A stretch of 64,000 nt of DNA from Lachnospiraceae bacterium (GCA_024697225.1 JAILGA010000104.1:62001-126000), one strand, 5' to 3'. Positions 27,213 through 36,736 are shown, counted from the first letter of the stretch. The notes: a model not told the origin generated them from the letters alone. Translations and numbers: made by a program.

Positions 27213-29150
27213 ATGGATAATCTTAACGGACAAACCGAAAGACATCACAGGATCGCCGTCATAACTAACGCGTGGAGCAGCGAATTTCTCAACATGGCGC
27301 TCGAAGGTGTACGACTTGAGGCCGAAAAAGACTGCACTGACATTTTTGTCTTTGTGACATTCAACCTGTCCGGGGGTACGCTCGGCGACCGGCAGGCACA
27401 GCAGCATATCTTTGACCTTATCCATCCCAATGATTATGATGGAATGCTGCTGTTTTCCAATACCCTCACCTCCCCCGAGGAGCACAAAAGGGTAAGGGCG
27501 CTTGTGGAAGAGGCGGACATCCCGATCATCAGCACCGAAGTCCGCGTACCCGGCACAGCCTTCGTCGGAACGAGCAATTATCAGGGCATCTATGATCTTG
27601 CCTGCCATCTCATCGAGCAGCACGGTGTGAAAAGAGTAGTATTTGTGAGCGGATACGAGGGCAACGAGGAGAGCAACATCCGCAAAGGTGCCCTTGAGGA
27701 TGCTCTTAAGGATCATGGTCTCACTCTTATGGATGTGATGCCAGGCGACTTCGGTTTTTACCGTTCATCCTTAGAGATGAACCAGTGGATCGAGGAAAAA
27801 AAGCCGATACCCGACGCGTTTGTCTGCGCCAACGACCACATGGCAATGGCCATTGTGAGTTCCCTCAGAAATCACGGCATCGATGTCCCGAGAGACGTCA
27901 TCGTAACCGGCTACGATCAGATCTACGAAGCGCAGGTCTCCTATCCCATCATAGCGACTGTTGCAAGAGAATGGCAGGAAATGGGCGCCATGGCCTATCT
28001 GGAGCTCGTCAGACAGATCGGTGATCCCGACCCCACCTATGAACGCATTTTCGGATCAAGGTTTGTGCCGTCCGAAAGCTGCGGCTGCGAGCCCGATGAG
28101 GCGGCACGTGAATTCAGGCTCGACAAGATGCGCAAACACTATGCCGAATCCAACGAAACCAATATGGTCGACTTCTTCTTCCAGGAGATGCGCGTGGCCA
28201 TGGCACAGGCGGACAGCAAGGAACGCTTCCACGAGATTGCCGATGACACTCTGGGCAGGCGGCACTTTTTCGGCAATGATTACTGTCTCTGCACCGAACC
28301 GCCCTTCCTCGATCTCGATGACGAGGAAGAACTCATGAAAAACACCGGTTTCAGCGCTTCGATGGACGTGCTGTACGAACGAAAAAACGGATCATCTGCA
28401 CCGCTTCGGACCTTTGATACAAGGGAACTGTACCCCGGATACGCCTGGGAACCGGGCAGATCGAACGTATATATATTTGCTCCTATGAACAGTTCCAGTC
28501 AGCTCATCGGATATCTGGCTCTCAAAAATTTTACGGACATACTCTATGACCTGCGCTTCAAGAGATGGCTAAACAACATGGACGCGCTGCTGGTCACCAC
28601 CAGGCAGTACATGATCGCACAGCGCGCCAACAGTAAGCTCCGCGAGATCTATATGAACGATTTCCTGACAGATATGTACAACAGGACAGGCTGTGAAAAA
28701 GTGCTGTTCAGACGGATCATAGACGAAAAGGCGGCAGGCAACGAAATGCTTATGCTGTTTGCGGATATAAACTGCATGAAAGTCATAAACGATGAATACG
28801 GTCACCTAAACGGCGATCTTGCCATACAGGTCACCGCCCGCGCTCTGCGCAAGGCTGCGCCCGCCAACTGGCTCTTTGGAAGATACGGCGGCGATGAATT
28901 CATCGCTGTCGGTCGGATCGGTTCCGACCGTACGATCGATTACTACAGAGAACGTTTTTCGGATGAGCTTACAAGGATCATAACGAGACTGAAGATCAGT
29001 TTCCCCTTAAGCGCAAGTCTGGGCTTCTGTTATATCAGGCAGGGTGATGCCTCCACCATCGCGGATTACATAAACATGGCAGACGCTTCCATGTACGAGG
29101 AAAAGGAGCGCGCCCACAAAGAGATGGAGAAGCTCAAGAAAAAGAGCTGA
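27213..29150 (+). CDS. LacI-type periplasmic-binding-like sensor fused to a diguanylate cyclase (GGDEF)
   Basis: 645 residues. Residues ~12-290 match the sugar-binding core of LacI/GalR repressors (RIAVITN start, FVGTSNYQGIYDLACHLIEQHG, DAFVCANDHMAMAIVSSL, VTGYDQI), but no DNA-binding helix-turn-helix precedes it. A middle, GAF-like region follows and then GGDEF (motif intact at 559-563). The RxxD inhibitory site five residues before it is absent. There is no signal peptide or membrane segment, so it should sense a cytosolic ligand, perhaps a sugar or nucleoside, and make cyclic-di-GMP. Ribosome site AAGGAG, ten bases from the ATG. The ligand cannot be read from the sequence. Confidence 0.85.
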   Translation: MDNLNGQTERHHRIAVITNAWSSEFLNMALEGVRLEAEKDCTDIFVFVTFNLSGGTLGDRQAQQHIFDLIHPNDYDGMLLFSNTLTSPEEHKRVRALVEEADIPIISTEVRVPGTAFVGTSNYQGIYDLACHLIEQHGVKRVVFVSGYEGNEESNIRKGALEDALKDHGLTLMDVMPGDFGFYRSSLEMNQWIEEKKPIPDAFVCANDHMAMAIVSSLRNHGIDVPRDVIVTGYDQIYEAQVSYPIIATVAREWQEMGAMAYLELVRQIGDPDPTYERIFGSRFVPSESCGCEPDEAAREFRLDKMRKHYAESNETNMVDFFFQEMRVAMAQADSKERFHEIADDTLGRRHFFGNDYCLCTEPPFLDLDDEEELMKNTGFSASMDVLYERKNGSSAPLRTFDTRELYPGYAWEPGRSNVYIFAPMNSSSQLIGYLALKNFTDILYDLRFKRWLNNMDALLVTTRQYMIAQRANSKLREIYMNDFLTDMYNRTGCEKVLFRRIIDEKAAGNEMLMLFADINCMKVINDEYGHLNGDLAIQVTARALRKAAPANWLFGRYGGDEFIAVGRIGSDRTIDYYRERFSDELTRIITRLKISFPLSASLGFCYIRQGDASTIADYINMADASMYEEKERAHKEMEKLKKKS

Positions 29151-29153
29151 GTG

Positions 29154-30098
29154 CTACCTTCTGTCTTTATCGATGCGTTCAAGCAGGATCACCGAGATAC
29201 CGATATATATCAGCGTCCACAGGATAAGCCAGAACCAGCAGTCATATAGGTTATCCTTGTCAAAAGCGTAATCCGGATTCTGGTTCTGTCCGGCACAGAA
29301 CATCAGTACATCGTCGCGCAAATCGTTGTCCTCGACATACTTGAGGACTGTGAAGAAAGGCTTTTCGCCCTCGATCTCGACATTCTTGAGCTTCATGGCG
29401 TTGTTCCATATGCTCACCATCGGCAGCGAGTTGTAGTCGCCCTGAGCGCACAGCGCGGTTAATCCCCACTTGGTTGCAGTGAGATTGGTGAAGGGCATCG
29501 CTTCCCTGGGAAGGCTGAAGAAACCGCCCGAAAACAAAAGCTGCACGATAAGAAGAAACGGCATAATGGTCATTGCCGTCGTAGTTGTCCTGGCAAAGGC
29601 CGATATCAGAAGCGCCAGCATATCGGCACAGTATGTGATGAGAAACAGAGTGATCCCCACGTCGACCACAGGAATCGGCGTCACAAGACTCCTGTCCGGC
29701 ATTTTCACATTCAGGGACACACATATCGTGATCGTGATCACTGCCTGCATCGCGCAGAGCATGGCCTGATATATCATGTGTGCCGCGATATAGGATGTGA
29801 TGTGAAGTCCGGATCTGTGTTCTCTCTTGACTATCGCCCGCTCCCTGCAGATGGACTGTATCGAATTGAAAAAGCCGTTCCAGACGCACACGCACGCAAG
29901 GGCAAAGGCGCCCATCAGGGTTCCCTCCATCGACTTATAGAGATTGGATCCCACCGCCATTGATACCAGCCCTGCAATGACCGCTGACATGGGCAGTACC
30001 TTCCAGTCGTTCTGGAACAGGAACATGCGGAACAGTTTTCCGAGGTAGATAAATGTCTGAGCCAGGTGTCCCCTGTGTCTTGTATACTTTATTTCCAT
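29154..30098 (-). CDS. ABC-2-type (ABCG-like) transporter permease
   Basis: 314 residues with about six hydrophobic segments (for example VLPMSAVIAGLVSMAVG, MTIMPFLLIVQLLFSGG) and the soluble loop between the last two found in ABCG permeases. A basic N-terminal part (KYTRHRGHLAQTF) is typical of the coupling region. It follows the ATPase gene by six bases and should be its membrane partner. Substrate unknown. Confidence 0.8.
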   Translation of the reverse strand: MEIKYTRHRGHLAQTFIYLGKLFRMFLFQNDWKVLPMSAVIAGLVSMAVGSNLYKSMEGTLMGAFALACVCVWNGFFNSIQSICRERAIVKREHRSGLHITSYIAAHMIYQAMLCAMQAVITITICVSLNVKMPDRSLVTPIPVVDVGITLFLITYCADMLALLISAFARTTTTAMTIMPFLLIVQLLFSGGFFSLPREAMPFTNLTATKWGLTALCAQGDYNSLPMVSIWNNAMKLKNVEIEGEKPFFTVLKYVEDNDLRDDVLMFCAGQNQNPDYAFDKDNLYDCWFWLILWTLIYIGISVILLERIDKDRR

Positions 30099-30104
30099 GA
30101 TCCG

Positions 30105-31472
30105 TCACCCCGCCTTTTCCATAATGCGATCCGCGTATTTTTCTACAAATTCGTCCGCCCGTCCTTCTCCGCCCTCATCCTTCTGATTGATGGAAAGCAG
30201 GATCTCCTCCATCGACTTCTTTCCGAAGAATTCATAAGCCTCGTTCACCGGGCCGTACCACGCGAGTCTTCCTGTCCTCGTCGCGTCCTTGGCGAGCACT
30301 ATGACATCGTCGAACAGATCGATCACCCTGTCCGGCGTATGCGTTATCACGACAACGATCTTTCCCTCATCGGCTATTGACCGCAGTTTTTCAAAGAGGC
30401 TCCTCGCCACTACGCCGTCAAGACCGGAATCCGGCTCGTCAAGTATGAACAGGCTTGGATCAGAGATGAACTCCATTGCGATCGACAGTCTCTTTCTCTG
30501 ACCACCGGAGAGCTTTTCCACAAGACTGTTCTTTACTGTGGTCAGTCCGAACTGCTCGAGTACCTTGGCTATACGCTCCTTTTTTTCTTTTGCCGAGACG
30601 TCGGATGGCAGTCTCAGCGAAGCGGCATCCGAGAGAGTGAGCGCGACGGTATCGTTGCCTCGTATGAGATCCTGCTGCGGCACAAAGCCGATGTCATACA
30701 TCATTCTGGCATAGTCGCCGTATACGTCGTTCTGGCCGAGCATAATGCTGGCATTCGCCTTTTCATAGCCTGTGACGGCATTCAGATACGTGGTCTTACC
30801 GGCTCCCGATCCTCCGAGCAGCAGCACCATATGTCCCTTCGGGATGCTCATATGGATATCCTTCAAAAGCGTCTTCTTTCTGAAGAAATCGATCGCGGTC
30901 CTCTCTTTAATATTCACGGTCAGACCGTCTTCGATTGCATCAAGGTCCATTCCTGTCTCCTTGGCACCTGTAACTCCGGTAAGATCCGCAACCTTTTTGG
31001 ACGGAACAAACTTGGGCGAGATTCCCCACAGCAGCAGTGTAGGACCCTCAAAAACAATGAGCGGCACCACCCATTTCCTGTTTCTCCCAAACACCTTGAC
31101 CAGTCCGAGATATACCCTGATCATATATATCAGCATAATGATGAAAAGCGTTATGCTCGTGATGGTCAGAAGAATCCTTGTTCTGTTATGTCCTTCTGTA
31201 AAGAACAGCATCACCATATCGAGGAGATAATAGACGCCCGCCACCAGACAGTAATTTCTGCCATCCTGCTCCTTGTCTGCGCACCGGCTGATCTGGTACT
31301 CCCTGGCAAACGGAATGAGCGCCCAGAAGCTCTTCACCCCGCATTTCCCGAAAATGCCCCACAAGCCTACCGTCGAGAGGATATAACTGATACACTGCAA
31401 ATAATCAGTCATAGACATACTGAGTCCGTTTGCGCCCATATTTAACGCGATACCCGTCCCTGCCAAGATCAT
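30105..31472 (-). CDS. ABCG-like ABC ATPase with an N-terminal membrane domain
   Basis: 455 residues. Residues 1-165 form about four membrane helices and contain FGKCGVKSFWALIPFAREYQI, a pattern of small integral-membrane proteins of the DUF5684 type. Residues ~185-420 are the ATPase: Walker A GGSGAGKTT, Q-loop FVPQQD, signature LSGGQRKR, Walker B LFILDEPDSGLD, and the switch histidine in VITHTPD. The order is membrane domain then ATPase, the reverse of ABCG half-transporters, and the main permease is a separate gene downstream. Ribosome site AAAGGAG. Cargo unknown. Confidence 0.82.
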   Translation of the reverse strand: MILAGTGIALNMGANGLSMSMTDYLQCISYILSTVGLWGIFGKCGVKSFWALIPFAREYQISRCADKEQDGRNYCLVAGVYYLLDMVMLFFTEGHNRTRILLTITSITLFIIMLIYMIRVYLGLVKVFGRNRKWVVPLIVFEGPTLLLWGISPKFVPSKKVADLTGVTGAKETGMDLDAIEDGLTVNIKERTAIDFFRKKTLLKDIHMSIPKGHMVLLLGGSGAGKTTYLNAVTGYEKANASIMLGQNDVYGDYARMMYDIGFVPQQDLIRGNDTVALTLSDAASLRLPSDVSAKEKKERIAKVLEQFGLTTVKNSLVEKLSGGQRKRLSIAMEFISDPSLFILDEPDSGLDGVVARSLFEKLRSIADEGKIVVVITHTPDRVIDLFDDVIVLAKDATRTGRLAWYGPVNEAYEFFGKKSMEEILLSINQKDEGGEGRADEFVEKYADRIMEKAG

Positions 31473-31504
31473 GATATGCTCCTTTCGCTGTCAGCGTCTA
31501 ATCT

Positions 31505-31534
31505 GAAAAAAAGGCAGCCCGCCAGGGTTGCCTT
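31505..31534 (-). terminator. Terminator of the tRNA-Thr gene
   Basis: Minus strand: AAGGCAACCC, a short loop and GGGCTGCCTT form a stem with one mismatch, followed by TTTTTTTC. It lies 14 bases after the tRNA. Confidence 0.8.
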
Positions 31535-31547
31535 CCGATTTATTTAA

Positions 31548-31620
31548 AGCTGGAGAGGGGACTTGAACCCCTGACCTACTGATTACGAATCAGTTGCGCT
31601 ACCGACTGCGCTACTCCAGC
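31548..31620 (-). tRNA. tRNA-Thr, anticodon CGU
   Basis: 73 bases folding as a full cloverleaf: acceptor GCTGGAG/CTCCAGC, D stem GCGC/GCGC, anticodon stem ACTGA/TCAGT with loop TTCGTAA, T stem AGGGG/CCCCT with TTCAAGT. Discriminator U. The CCA end is not encoded. It decodes ACG. Confidence 0.97.
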
Positions 31621-31690
31621 TTTCAGCCATGCCGTGCGGCACGATTAAGATATTATATATCATCGAAAGGGCAAATGCAAGTATTCTCGA

Positions 31691-34123
31691 TCAACTCTTC
31701 TTTCCCTTCGCCCCGGACTTCGATCCGGACTTTGTCTGGCTCTTTGTGCCCATTATCTTCCTTACTCTCTCCTCCTCGATCCTGGCGTATTTATCCTCGA
31801 TCGCCTTCTCCTGAGCCTCCAGCTCACGCTCATAGCGCTGCTTCAGTTCCTCAAGGAGCTTTTCCTGCTCTTTTTCCTTCTTTTTCTTAAGCTGGGCAAG
31901 CTTCTCCGCGCGCTCCTCTTCTTTTCTTATCTCATCCTGCTCCTTAACAGCGCGTATTTTCTTCTCCTGCTCCGTATAAGGCGTATATTCGAAGACGCAT
32001 AACGACAGAGCTCCCGTTTTGACTTCTATGCTGTATAGCCTGCCGTCGCTCGCGCGTCGTCTGGCTTCTATGGTCTGACGGTTGACCACGCCGCTTCCGC
32101 CGAATTTCCTGTCATCCGAATTGAAGATTTCCTTATATTTACCGTCATTGGGAACACCGACAGTGAAATTCTGGGCGATGCCGGCGAAATTTGCGACCAC
32201 TACCAGATTATCGCCTGTCTTTTTGCCCTTCCTCAGGAAGGCCAGCATACAGGCATCGCTCGCCATGCAGTTTATCCACTCAAAGCCTGCCTCGGCGTCA
32301 TCTAACTGGTATAAAGCGGGCTTTTTCACATAGATATGCTCAAGCTGTGTGATCATCTGTGCCAGCTTCCCGTCGCCGTCGAGTATGCCCGACGAACCGG
32401 CATAGAGCAGCTTTCCGCCGGGATGTGCGTACATGTACGAGATGGCGAGTCTGATGTTTGCGTTCTTCGCGTCATCCTCTCCTGGCATCCTGTCAAACAG
32501 CGAGCGCACCCCGCCTGAGAGAACCTCATGTCCGAGCGAGAGCAGAAATCTTTCGGTATAGCAATAGAGCAGACTGAAGGTCAGTTCGTTGTGCGCACCG
32601 CCTCTCCTTATCGGGTCGTTGTCCATGTACTTAAGGAAGTCCTCAGTCCAGCCGTTGTTGATCTTATAGCCAAAGCCCAGTCCGCCCTCATCTTCGGGTG
32701 CAGTCACTCTTGGGAAGCATGCCGTCTCACGGGTTATTGTCACGATGCCCTCGTCATGCCGCTTGCATATGTCGGTAAACTGCCTGAGAAACTCCAGCGC
32801 CTCCAGATTCTCATTCCCGCCGTAGATATTGGGCATCCAGGCGCCCGGCGCGCGGTCATAGTCAAGATAGATGATCTTGGCTATATCGGGCAGACGGAAT
32901 CCGTCCACATGGAAGCGCTCCATCCAGTAAACCGCGTTTGAGAGCAGGAAATCCGTGACCTGCTTGCGCCCGAAGTCAAATATCCTGTATCCGGTATAGG
33001 GCTGGATCCCGCGCTCCCCGCCATACTCATACAGAGGGGCTCCGTTATACGACGACAGCCCGCTGTCCTTATCGGGAAATGTCACCGGCACCCAGTCGAT
33101 GAACACCCGCACATCCTCCCTGTGCAGTTCATTTATAAGATATCTGAAATCCGAAACATCGCCGTCCATGCCTGCGAGTGCAAAATAGCCGGTTATCTCG
33201 TAGGGATTGGAGATATGGTGTTCCATAACCGGAAGCAGCACCACCGAGGTATACCCACACTTTCTGACATATTCGATGATGTCCTCGGCTATCTCTCTGC
33301 AGCTGGCACCGCCGCCCTTTTTACTCTCGGATCTTCTGACCGCAAAATCCTCAAGGAAAATCTCACCCACCGAGAACGGCTCATGAGGCTTGTTCTTCTG
33401 CTTTCTTGAGAGCAGAAACTCCTCATCCGTCCACTCGTACTCGGGATCGACCGCTATGACAGACACGTCGGCATGGGTATCCCTTGCCTTGAAGGCGTAT
33501 GGATCGGGTCTTTTGAGCAATATTCCCCGCCTTGTCTTTATCTCAAACTGATATTCATCGCCCTCCCCTGCGCCCGGCACAAAGATCTCAAAGATGCCGC
33601 TCCGGTCGATCTGGCGCATCTGATGAAGTCTTCCGTCCCAGTTATTAAAGCTGCCCACGACGCTGACTCTCGCAACATCGGGTGCCCATACCGCAAATTC
33701 CGTACCCGCTACACCGTCACGCTCCATCACATGGGCGCCGAGTTTTTCAAATATGTGATAATGTATTCCGTTTCCGAAGCGAATCGTGTCTTCCCTGGTG
33801 ATGAGCGGCGCGAAAATATAGGGGTCCGCCGTCTGCCTGGTGTTGCCCTCCGCATCCGTGATCTCGTACACGTAGCTGAATTTCTCCCTGTATGGCACGA
33901 GCGCTGCAAAATACCCCGCCTCGTCGGCCACTTCCATTTCAACCGGGCTCCTGCCTGGTATTATCATCTTTACACTGCCGGCTCCCGGGAAAAAAGCCTG
34001 GACCAGATACGAGCCCCCCACCTTGTGGGCTCCCAGTATCCTGTGGGGATCATCTCCGTCGGAGTATATGATCTCCTCGATCTCAGGCCAGTTCATAAGC
34101 TTGTAGAGTTTGTTGTTCATCAT
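31691..34123 (-). CDS. GlgB-type 1,4-alpha-glucan branching enzyme homologue with catalytic residues replaced (likely pseudoenzyme)
   Basis: 810 residues. Residues 1-105 and 140-225 are the N-terminal and CBM48 domains (VVGSFNNWDG); 250-600 is a GH13 barrel. It aligns with GlgB along FRLPDIAKIIYLDYDR, GGLGFGYKINNGW and LFDRMPGED, but the key residues differ: the nucleophile aspartate position is P412, the general-acid position is R465 (E466 beside it), the third aspartate is E533 in GHEVLSGG, and the region-I histidine is T348. The SLDW segment is also missing. A Lys/Glu coiled coil and basic tail (about 715-810) are unusual. Two ATGs start the frame; the second is better spaced from GGGAGG. 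It probably binds glycogen without branching it. Confidence 0.85.
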   Translation of the reverse strand: MMNNKLYKLMNWPEIEEIIYSDGDDPHRILGAHKVGGSYLVQAFFPGAGSVKMIIPGRSPVEMEVADEAGYFAALVPYREKFSYVYEITDAEGNTRQTADPYIFAPLITREDTIRFGNGIHYHIFEKLGAHVMERDGVAGTEFAVWAPDVARVSVVGSFNNWDGRLHQMRQIDRSGIFEIFVPGAGEGDEYQFEIKTRRGILLKRPDPYAFKARDTHADVSVIAVDPEYEWTDEEFLLSRKQKNKPHEPFSVGEIFLEDFAVRRSESKKGGGASCREIAEDIIEYVRKCGYTSVVLLPVMEHHISNPYEITGYFALAGMDGDVSDFRYLINELHREDVRVFIDWVPVTFPDKDSGLSSYNGAPLYEYGGERGIQPYTGYRIFDFGRKQVTDFLLSNAVYWMERFHVDGFRLPDIAKIIYLDYDRAPGAWMPNIYGGNENLEALEFLRQFTDICKRHDEGIVTITRETACFPRVTAPEDEGGLGFGYKINNGWTEDFLKYMDNDPIRRGGAHNELTFSLLYCYTERFLLSLGHEVLSGGVRSLFDRMPGEDDAKNANIRLAISYMYAHPGGKLLYAGSSGILDGDGKLAQMITQLEHIYVKKPALYQLDDAEAGFEWINCMASDACMLAFLRKGKKTGDNLVVVANFAGIAQNFTVGVPNDGKYKEIFNSDDRKFGGSGVVNRQTIEARRRASDGRLYSIEVKTGALSLCVFEYTPYTEQEKKIRAVKEQDEIRKEEERAEKLAQLKKKKEKEQEKLLEELKQRYERELEAQEKAIEDKYARIEEERVRKIMGTKSQTKSGSKSGAKGKKS

Positions 34124-34144
34124 CGTCCTCCCTGGTTATGAGTT

Positions 34145-35365
34145 CTACAGTGCGTGAATAAACAGTCCGCTCAGCAGTTTCGGTTCAAACCACGTCGATT
34201 TCGGCGGCATGAGCCTTCCCTCGTCCGCCACTTTGAACAGTTCGGCAAGTGTCGTCGGATGCATTGAGAACGCGACCGTCATATCCGTCGCCACGCGTCT
34301 TTCAAGCTCGCCAAGACCGCGCACCCCTCCTATGAAGTCGATCCTCGTATCCGTGCGCGGATCCCCGATCCCGAGTACCGGTCCCAGAAGATTATCCTGA
34401 AGCACCGAGACATCGAGTCCCTTCACCGCATCGTCACTCGTATATTCAGGCTTTATCTCAAGCCTGTACCACCTCTTCCCCAGAAACATCCCGAACACGC
34501 CTTTTCTATCGGGAGCTACGGGGCTGTCCGCCTCACTCACAACAAAAGCCTCTGAAACCCTTGCAAGGAAGTCTTCCACCGACAGTCCGTTCAGATCCCT
34601 GACTACGCGGTTATAATCCATTATGGCAAGCTCATTGTCAGGGAAGAGTATCGACAGAAAGTGACCGCTGTCGTCATGTATGCCCTTCTCTCTTCTCTTT
34701 TCCCCCACCCTGACAGCCGAAGCACAGCGGTGATGCCCGTCCGCGATATAAATGCTGTCCATTGCCTCAAAGGCGCGGCTTATACCGGCAATCCAGTCAG
34801 CATCGCGCACGACCCATACACGATTTTTCGTACTGTCATGTGATGTAAAATCGTATATTGGGTCCGTCTTTTTTATTTCCGATACGATAGACGCCAGACC
34901 GGCATTCCTCCTGTAGCACAGAAATATCGGGCCTGTATGGGCACCGCAGGTGTCGACATGGCGCACTCTGTCCTCTTCTTTGTCGCGTCGCGTGTTTTCA
35001 TGCTTTTTTATGACGCCGTTCATATAATCATCAATCGAAGCACACGCCGCTATACCGGTCTGCACGCGGCCGCGCCACTCCTGCTCATATATATAGAAGC
35101 ACGGGATTTCTTCCTTTACAAAGTCCCCTGCCTCCAGTCTGCCCCACAGAAGCTCCCTTGCCTTCTCATACACCTCTTTCGCGTACGGATCCTGTCCCAC
35201 GGGGAACTGCGTCTCCGCGCGGTCAATAGCAAGAAAAGAGCCGGGCCGCTCCTTAACAAAGCGTCTCGCCTCTTCTTCGTCAAATACATCATATGGAAGC
35301 GCTGCAATCTGTTCTGCAAGATCAACGCGCGGTCTTATTGCCTGAAACGGTCTAATGTCTGCCAT
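34145..35365 (-). CDS. DUF1015 family protein
   Basis: 406 residues from the second ATG (35365), which has AGAGG six bases upstream; the first ATG (35371) is too close. It begins ADIRPFQAIRP and contains the family's YIADGHHRCASA and HENTRRDKEEDR. The histidines and acidic residues suggest a soluble metal- or phosphate-handling enzyme, but I know of no certain activity. It is divergent from serC-serA. Family members are often found beside these genes, and no serB is visible, so a part in serine synthesis is a reasonable guess. Confidence 0.85.
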   Translation of the reverse strand: MADIRPFQAIRPRVDLAEQIAALPYDVFDEEEARRFVKERPGSFLAIDRAETQFPVGQDPYAKEVYEKARELLWGRLEAGDFVKEEIPCFYIYEQEWRGRVQTGIAACASIDDYMNGVIKKHENTRRDKEEDRVRHVDTCGAHTGPIFLCYRRNAGLASIVSEIKKTDPIYDFTSHDSTKNRVWVVRDADWIAGISRAFEAMDSIYIADGHHRCASAVRVGEKRREKGIHDDSGHFLSILFPDNELAIMDYNRVVRDLNGLSVEDFLARVSEAFVVSEADSPVAPDRKGVFGMFLGKRWYRLEIKPEYTSDDAVKGLDVSVLQDNLLGPVLGIGDPRTDTRIDFIGGVRGLGELERRVATDMTVAFSMHPTTLAELFKVADEGRLMPPKSTWFEPKLLSGLFIHAL

Positions 35366-35405
35366 ACACATCCTCTGTTCTGTAATATCTCAAAAACAAC
35401 TATAT

Positions 35406-35411
35406 ATTATA
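35406..35411 (-). promoter_or_regulatory. Promoter -10 of the DUF1015-glgB-like transcript
   Basis: On the minus strand TGATATAAT is an extended -10 (TATAAT at 35406-35411). The -35 (TGTGAA, 17 bases up) is poor. It diverges from the serC promoter. Confidence 0.55.
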
Positions 35412-35560
35412 TCACAGTTTATCCCGTATTCACACACAGACTTGGATGTTTCGACGCGGCAAGTGCGGTCTGAACAGATCAGGTCACCAAAACGGCAGAT
35501 AAAAAAGCAGTCTGACAGCAAAATAAATTATATAATAACATCGGTTATGATATGGCGATA

Positions 35561-35630
35561 TTGACAAAATAAAAATCGCGATTATACTAAAATCAATTTC
35601 ATTAACACCGCAATTATTTTAACGCGATTT
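35561..35630 (+). promoter_or_regulatory. serC promoter with a TCGCGA palindrome and a downstream inverted half-site
   Basis: TTGACA (35561-35566), a 16-base spacer and TATACT (35583-35588). ATCGCGAT fills the last 8 spacer bases (35575-35582). AAATCGCG (35573-35580) is matched by an inverted CGCGATTT at 35623-35630, on the likely transcript leader. This looks like a pair of operator sites for an unidentified regulator. Confidence 0.6.
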
Positions 35631-35653
35631 CACAAACGGAGGTCAAGAAAAAA

Positions 35654-36736
35654 ATGGGAAGAGTCTACAATTTTTCAGCCGGTCCCGCGGTCCTGCCCGA
35701 GGATGTTCTCAAGAAGGCTCAGGAGGAGATGTTCGATTATCACGGATGCGGAATGTCCGTAATGGAGATGAGCCACCGCACAAAGATCTTTGATGAACTG
35801 ATCGGAAAGGCCGAGCAGGATATCAGAGACCTCATGAATATACCCGACAACTACAAAGTGCTCTTCCTTCAGGGAGGTGCCAGCCAGCAGTTCGCGGCTG
35901 TTCCCATGAATCTGAAGAAGAACGGCAAGGCAGCGTATATCATCACTGGCCAGTGGGCAAAAAAAGCATATCAGGAAGCAGGAAAGTATCTTGATGCCGT
36001 AAAGGTCGCATCGAGCGAAGACGAGACCTTCTCCTACATCCCCGACTGCTCGGATCTTGACATCCCCGCCGACGCCGACTATGTATATATCTGTGAGAAC
36101 AACACCATCTACGGAACCAAGTACAAGACCCTCCCCAACACCAAGGGCCACGATCTTGTCAGCGACGTGTCCTCCTGCTTCCTTTCGGAGCCCGTTGACG
36201 TGACAAAGTACGGCGTTATCTACGGCGGTGTTCAAAAGAATGTCGGCCCCGCCGGACTCGTGATCTCTATTATCCGCGAGGATCTGATCCGCGACGATCT
36301 CGAGAGCTATGTGCCCACGATGCTCAAGTGGAAGACCCAGGCCGATAACGGCTCCCTCTACAACACTCCCAACTGCTGGTCCATCTATATCTGCGGTCTG
36401 GTATTCGAGTGGCTTAAGGCTCAGGGCGGCCTGGAGGTGATGAAGAAAAAGAACGAGGAGAAAGCTGCTCTGCTTTATGATTTCCTTGACCAGAGCAGGA
36501 TGTTCAGGGGCACGGTCAGAAAAGAGGACAGATCCCTCATGAACGTCCCGTTTGTGACCGGAAACGACGATCTCAACGCCGAGTTCATCAAGGAAGCATC
36601 GGCTCAGGGCTTTGTCAGCCTGAAAGGACACCGCACCGTCGGCGGAATGAGAGCTTCGATCTATAACGCAATGCCCTATGAAGGCGTAAAGAAACTTGTC
36701 GAATTCATGGACAGCTTTGAAAAAGCCCACGCATAA
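35654..36736 (+). CDS. serC: Phosphoserine aminotransferase
   Basis: 360 residues, class V PLP aminotransferase. It opens YNFSAGPAVLPEDVL, has the phosphate-binding GGASQQF, and the PLP lysine K195 in YGGVQKNVGPAG. It makes phosphoserine from phosphohydroxypyruvate and glutamate. The ribosome site GGAGG is 11 bases from the ATG. serA follows 11 bases later. Confidence 0.97.
   Translation: MGRVYNFSAGPAVLPEDVLKKAQEEMFDYHGCGMSVMEMSHRTKIFDELIGKAEQDIRDLMNIPDNYKVLFLQGGASQQFAAVPMNLKKNGKAAYIITGQWAKKAYQEAGKYLDAVKVASSEDETFSYIPDCSDLDIPADADYVYICENNTIYGTKYKTLPNTKGHDLVSDVSSCFLSEPVDVTKYGVIYGGVQKNVGPAGLVISIIREDLIRDDLESYVPTMLKWKTQADNGSLYNTPNCWSIYICGLVFEWLKAQGGLEVMKKKNEEKAALLYDFLDQSRMFRGTVRKEDRSLMNVPFVTGNDDLNAEFIKEASAQGFVSLKGHRTVGGMRASIYNAMPYEGVKKLVEFMDSFEKAHA

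Noticed and set aside
35675-36730. 351-codon minus-strand open frame
   Set aside because: Mirror of serC; its long openness comes from the codon bias of the plus-strand gene.
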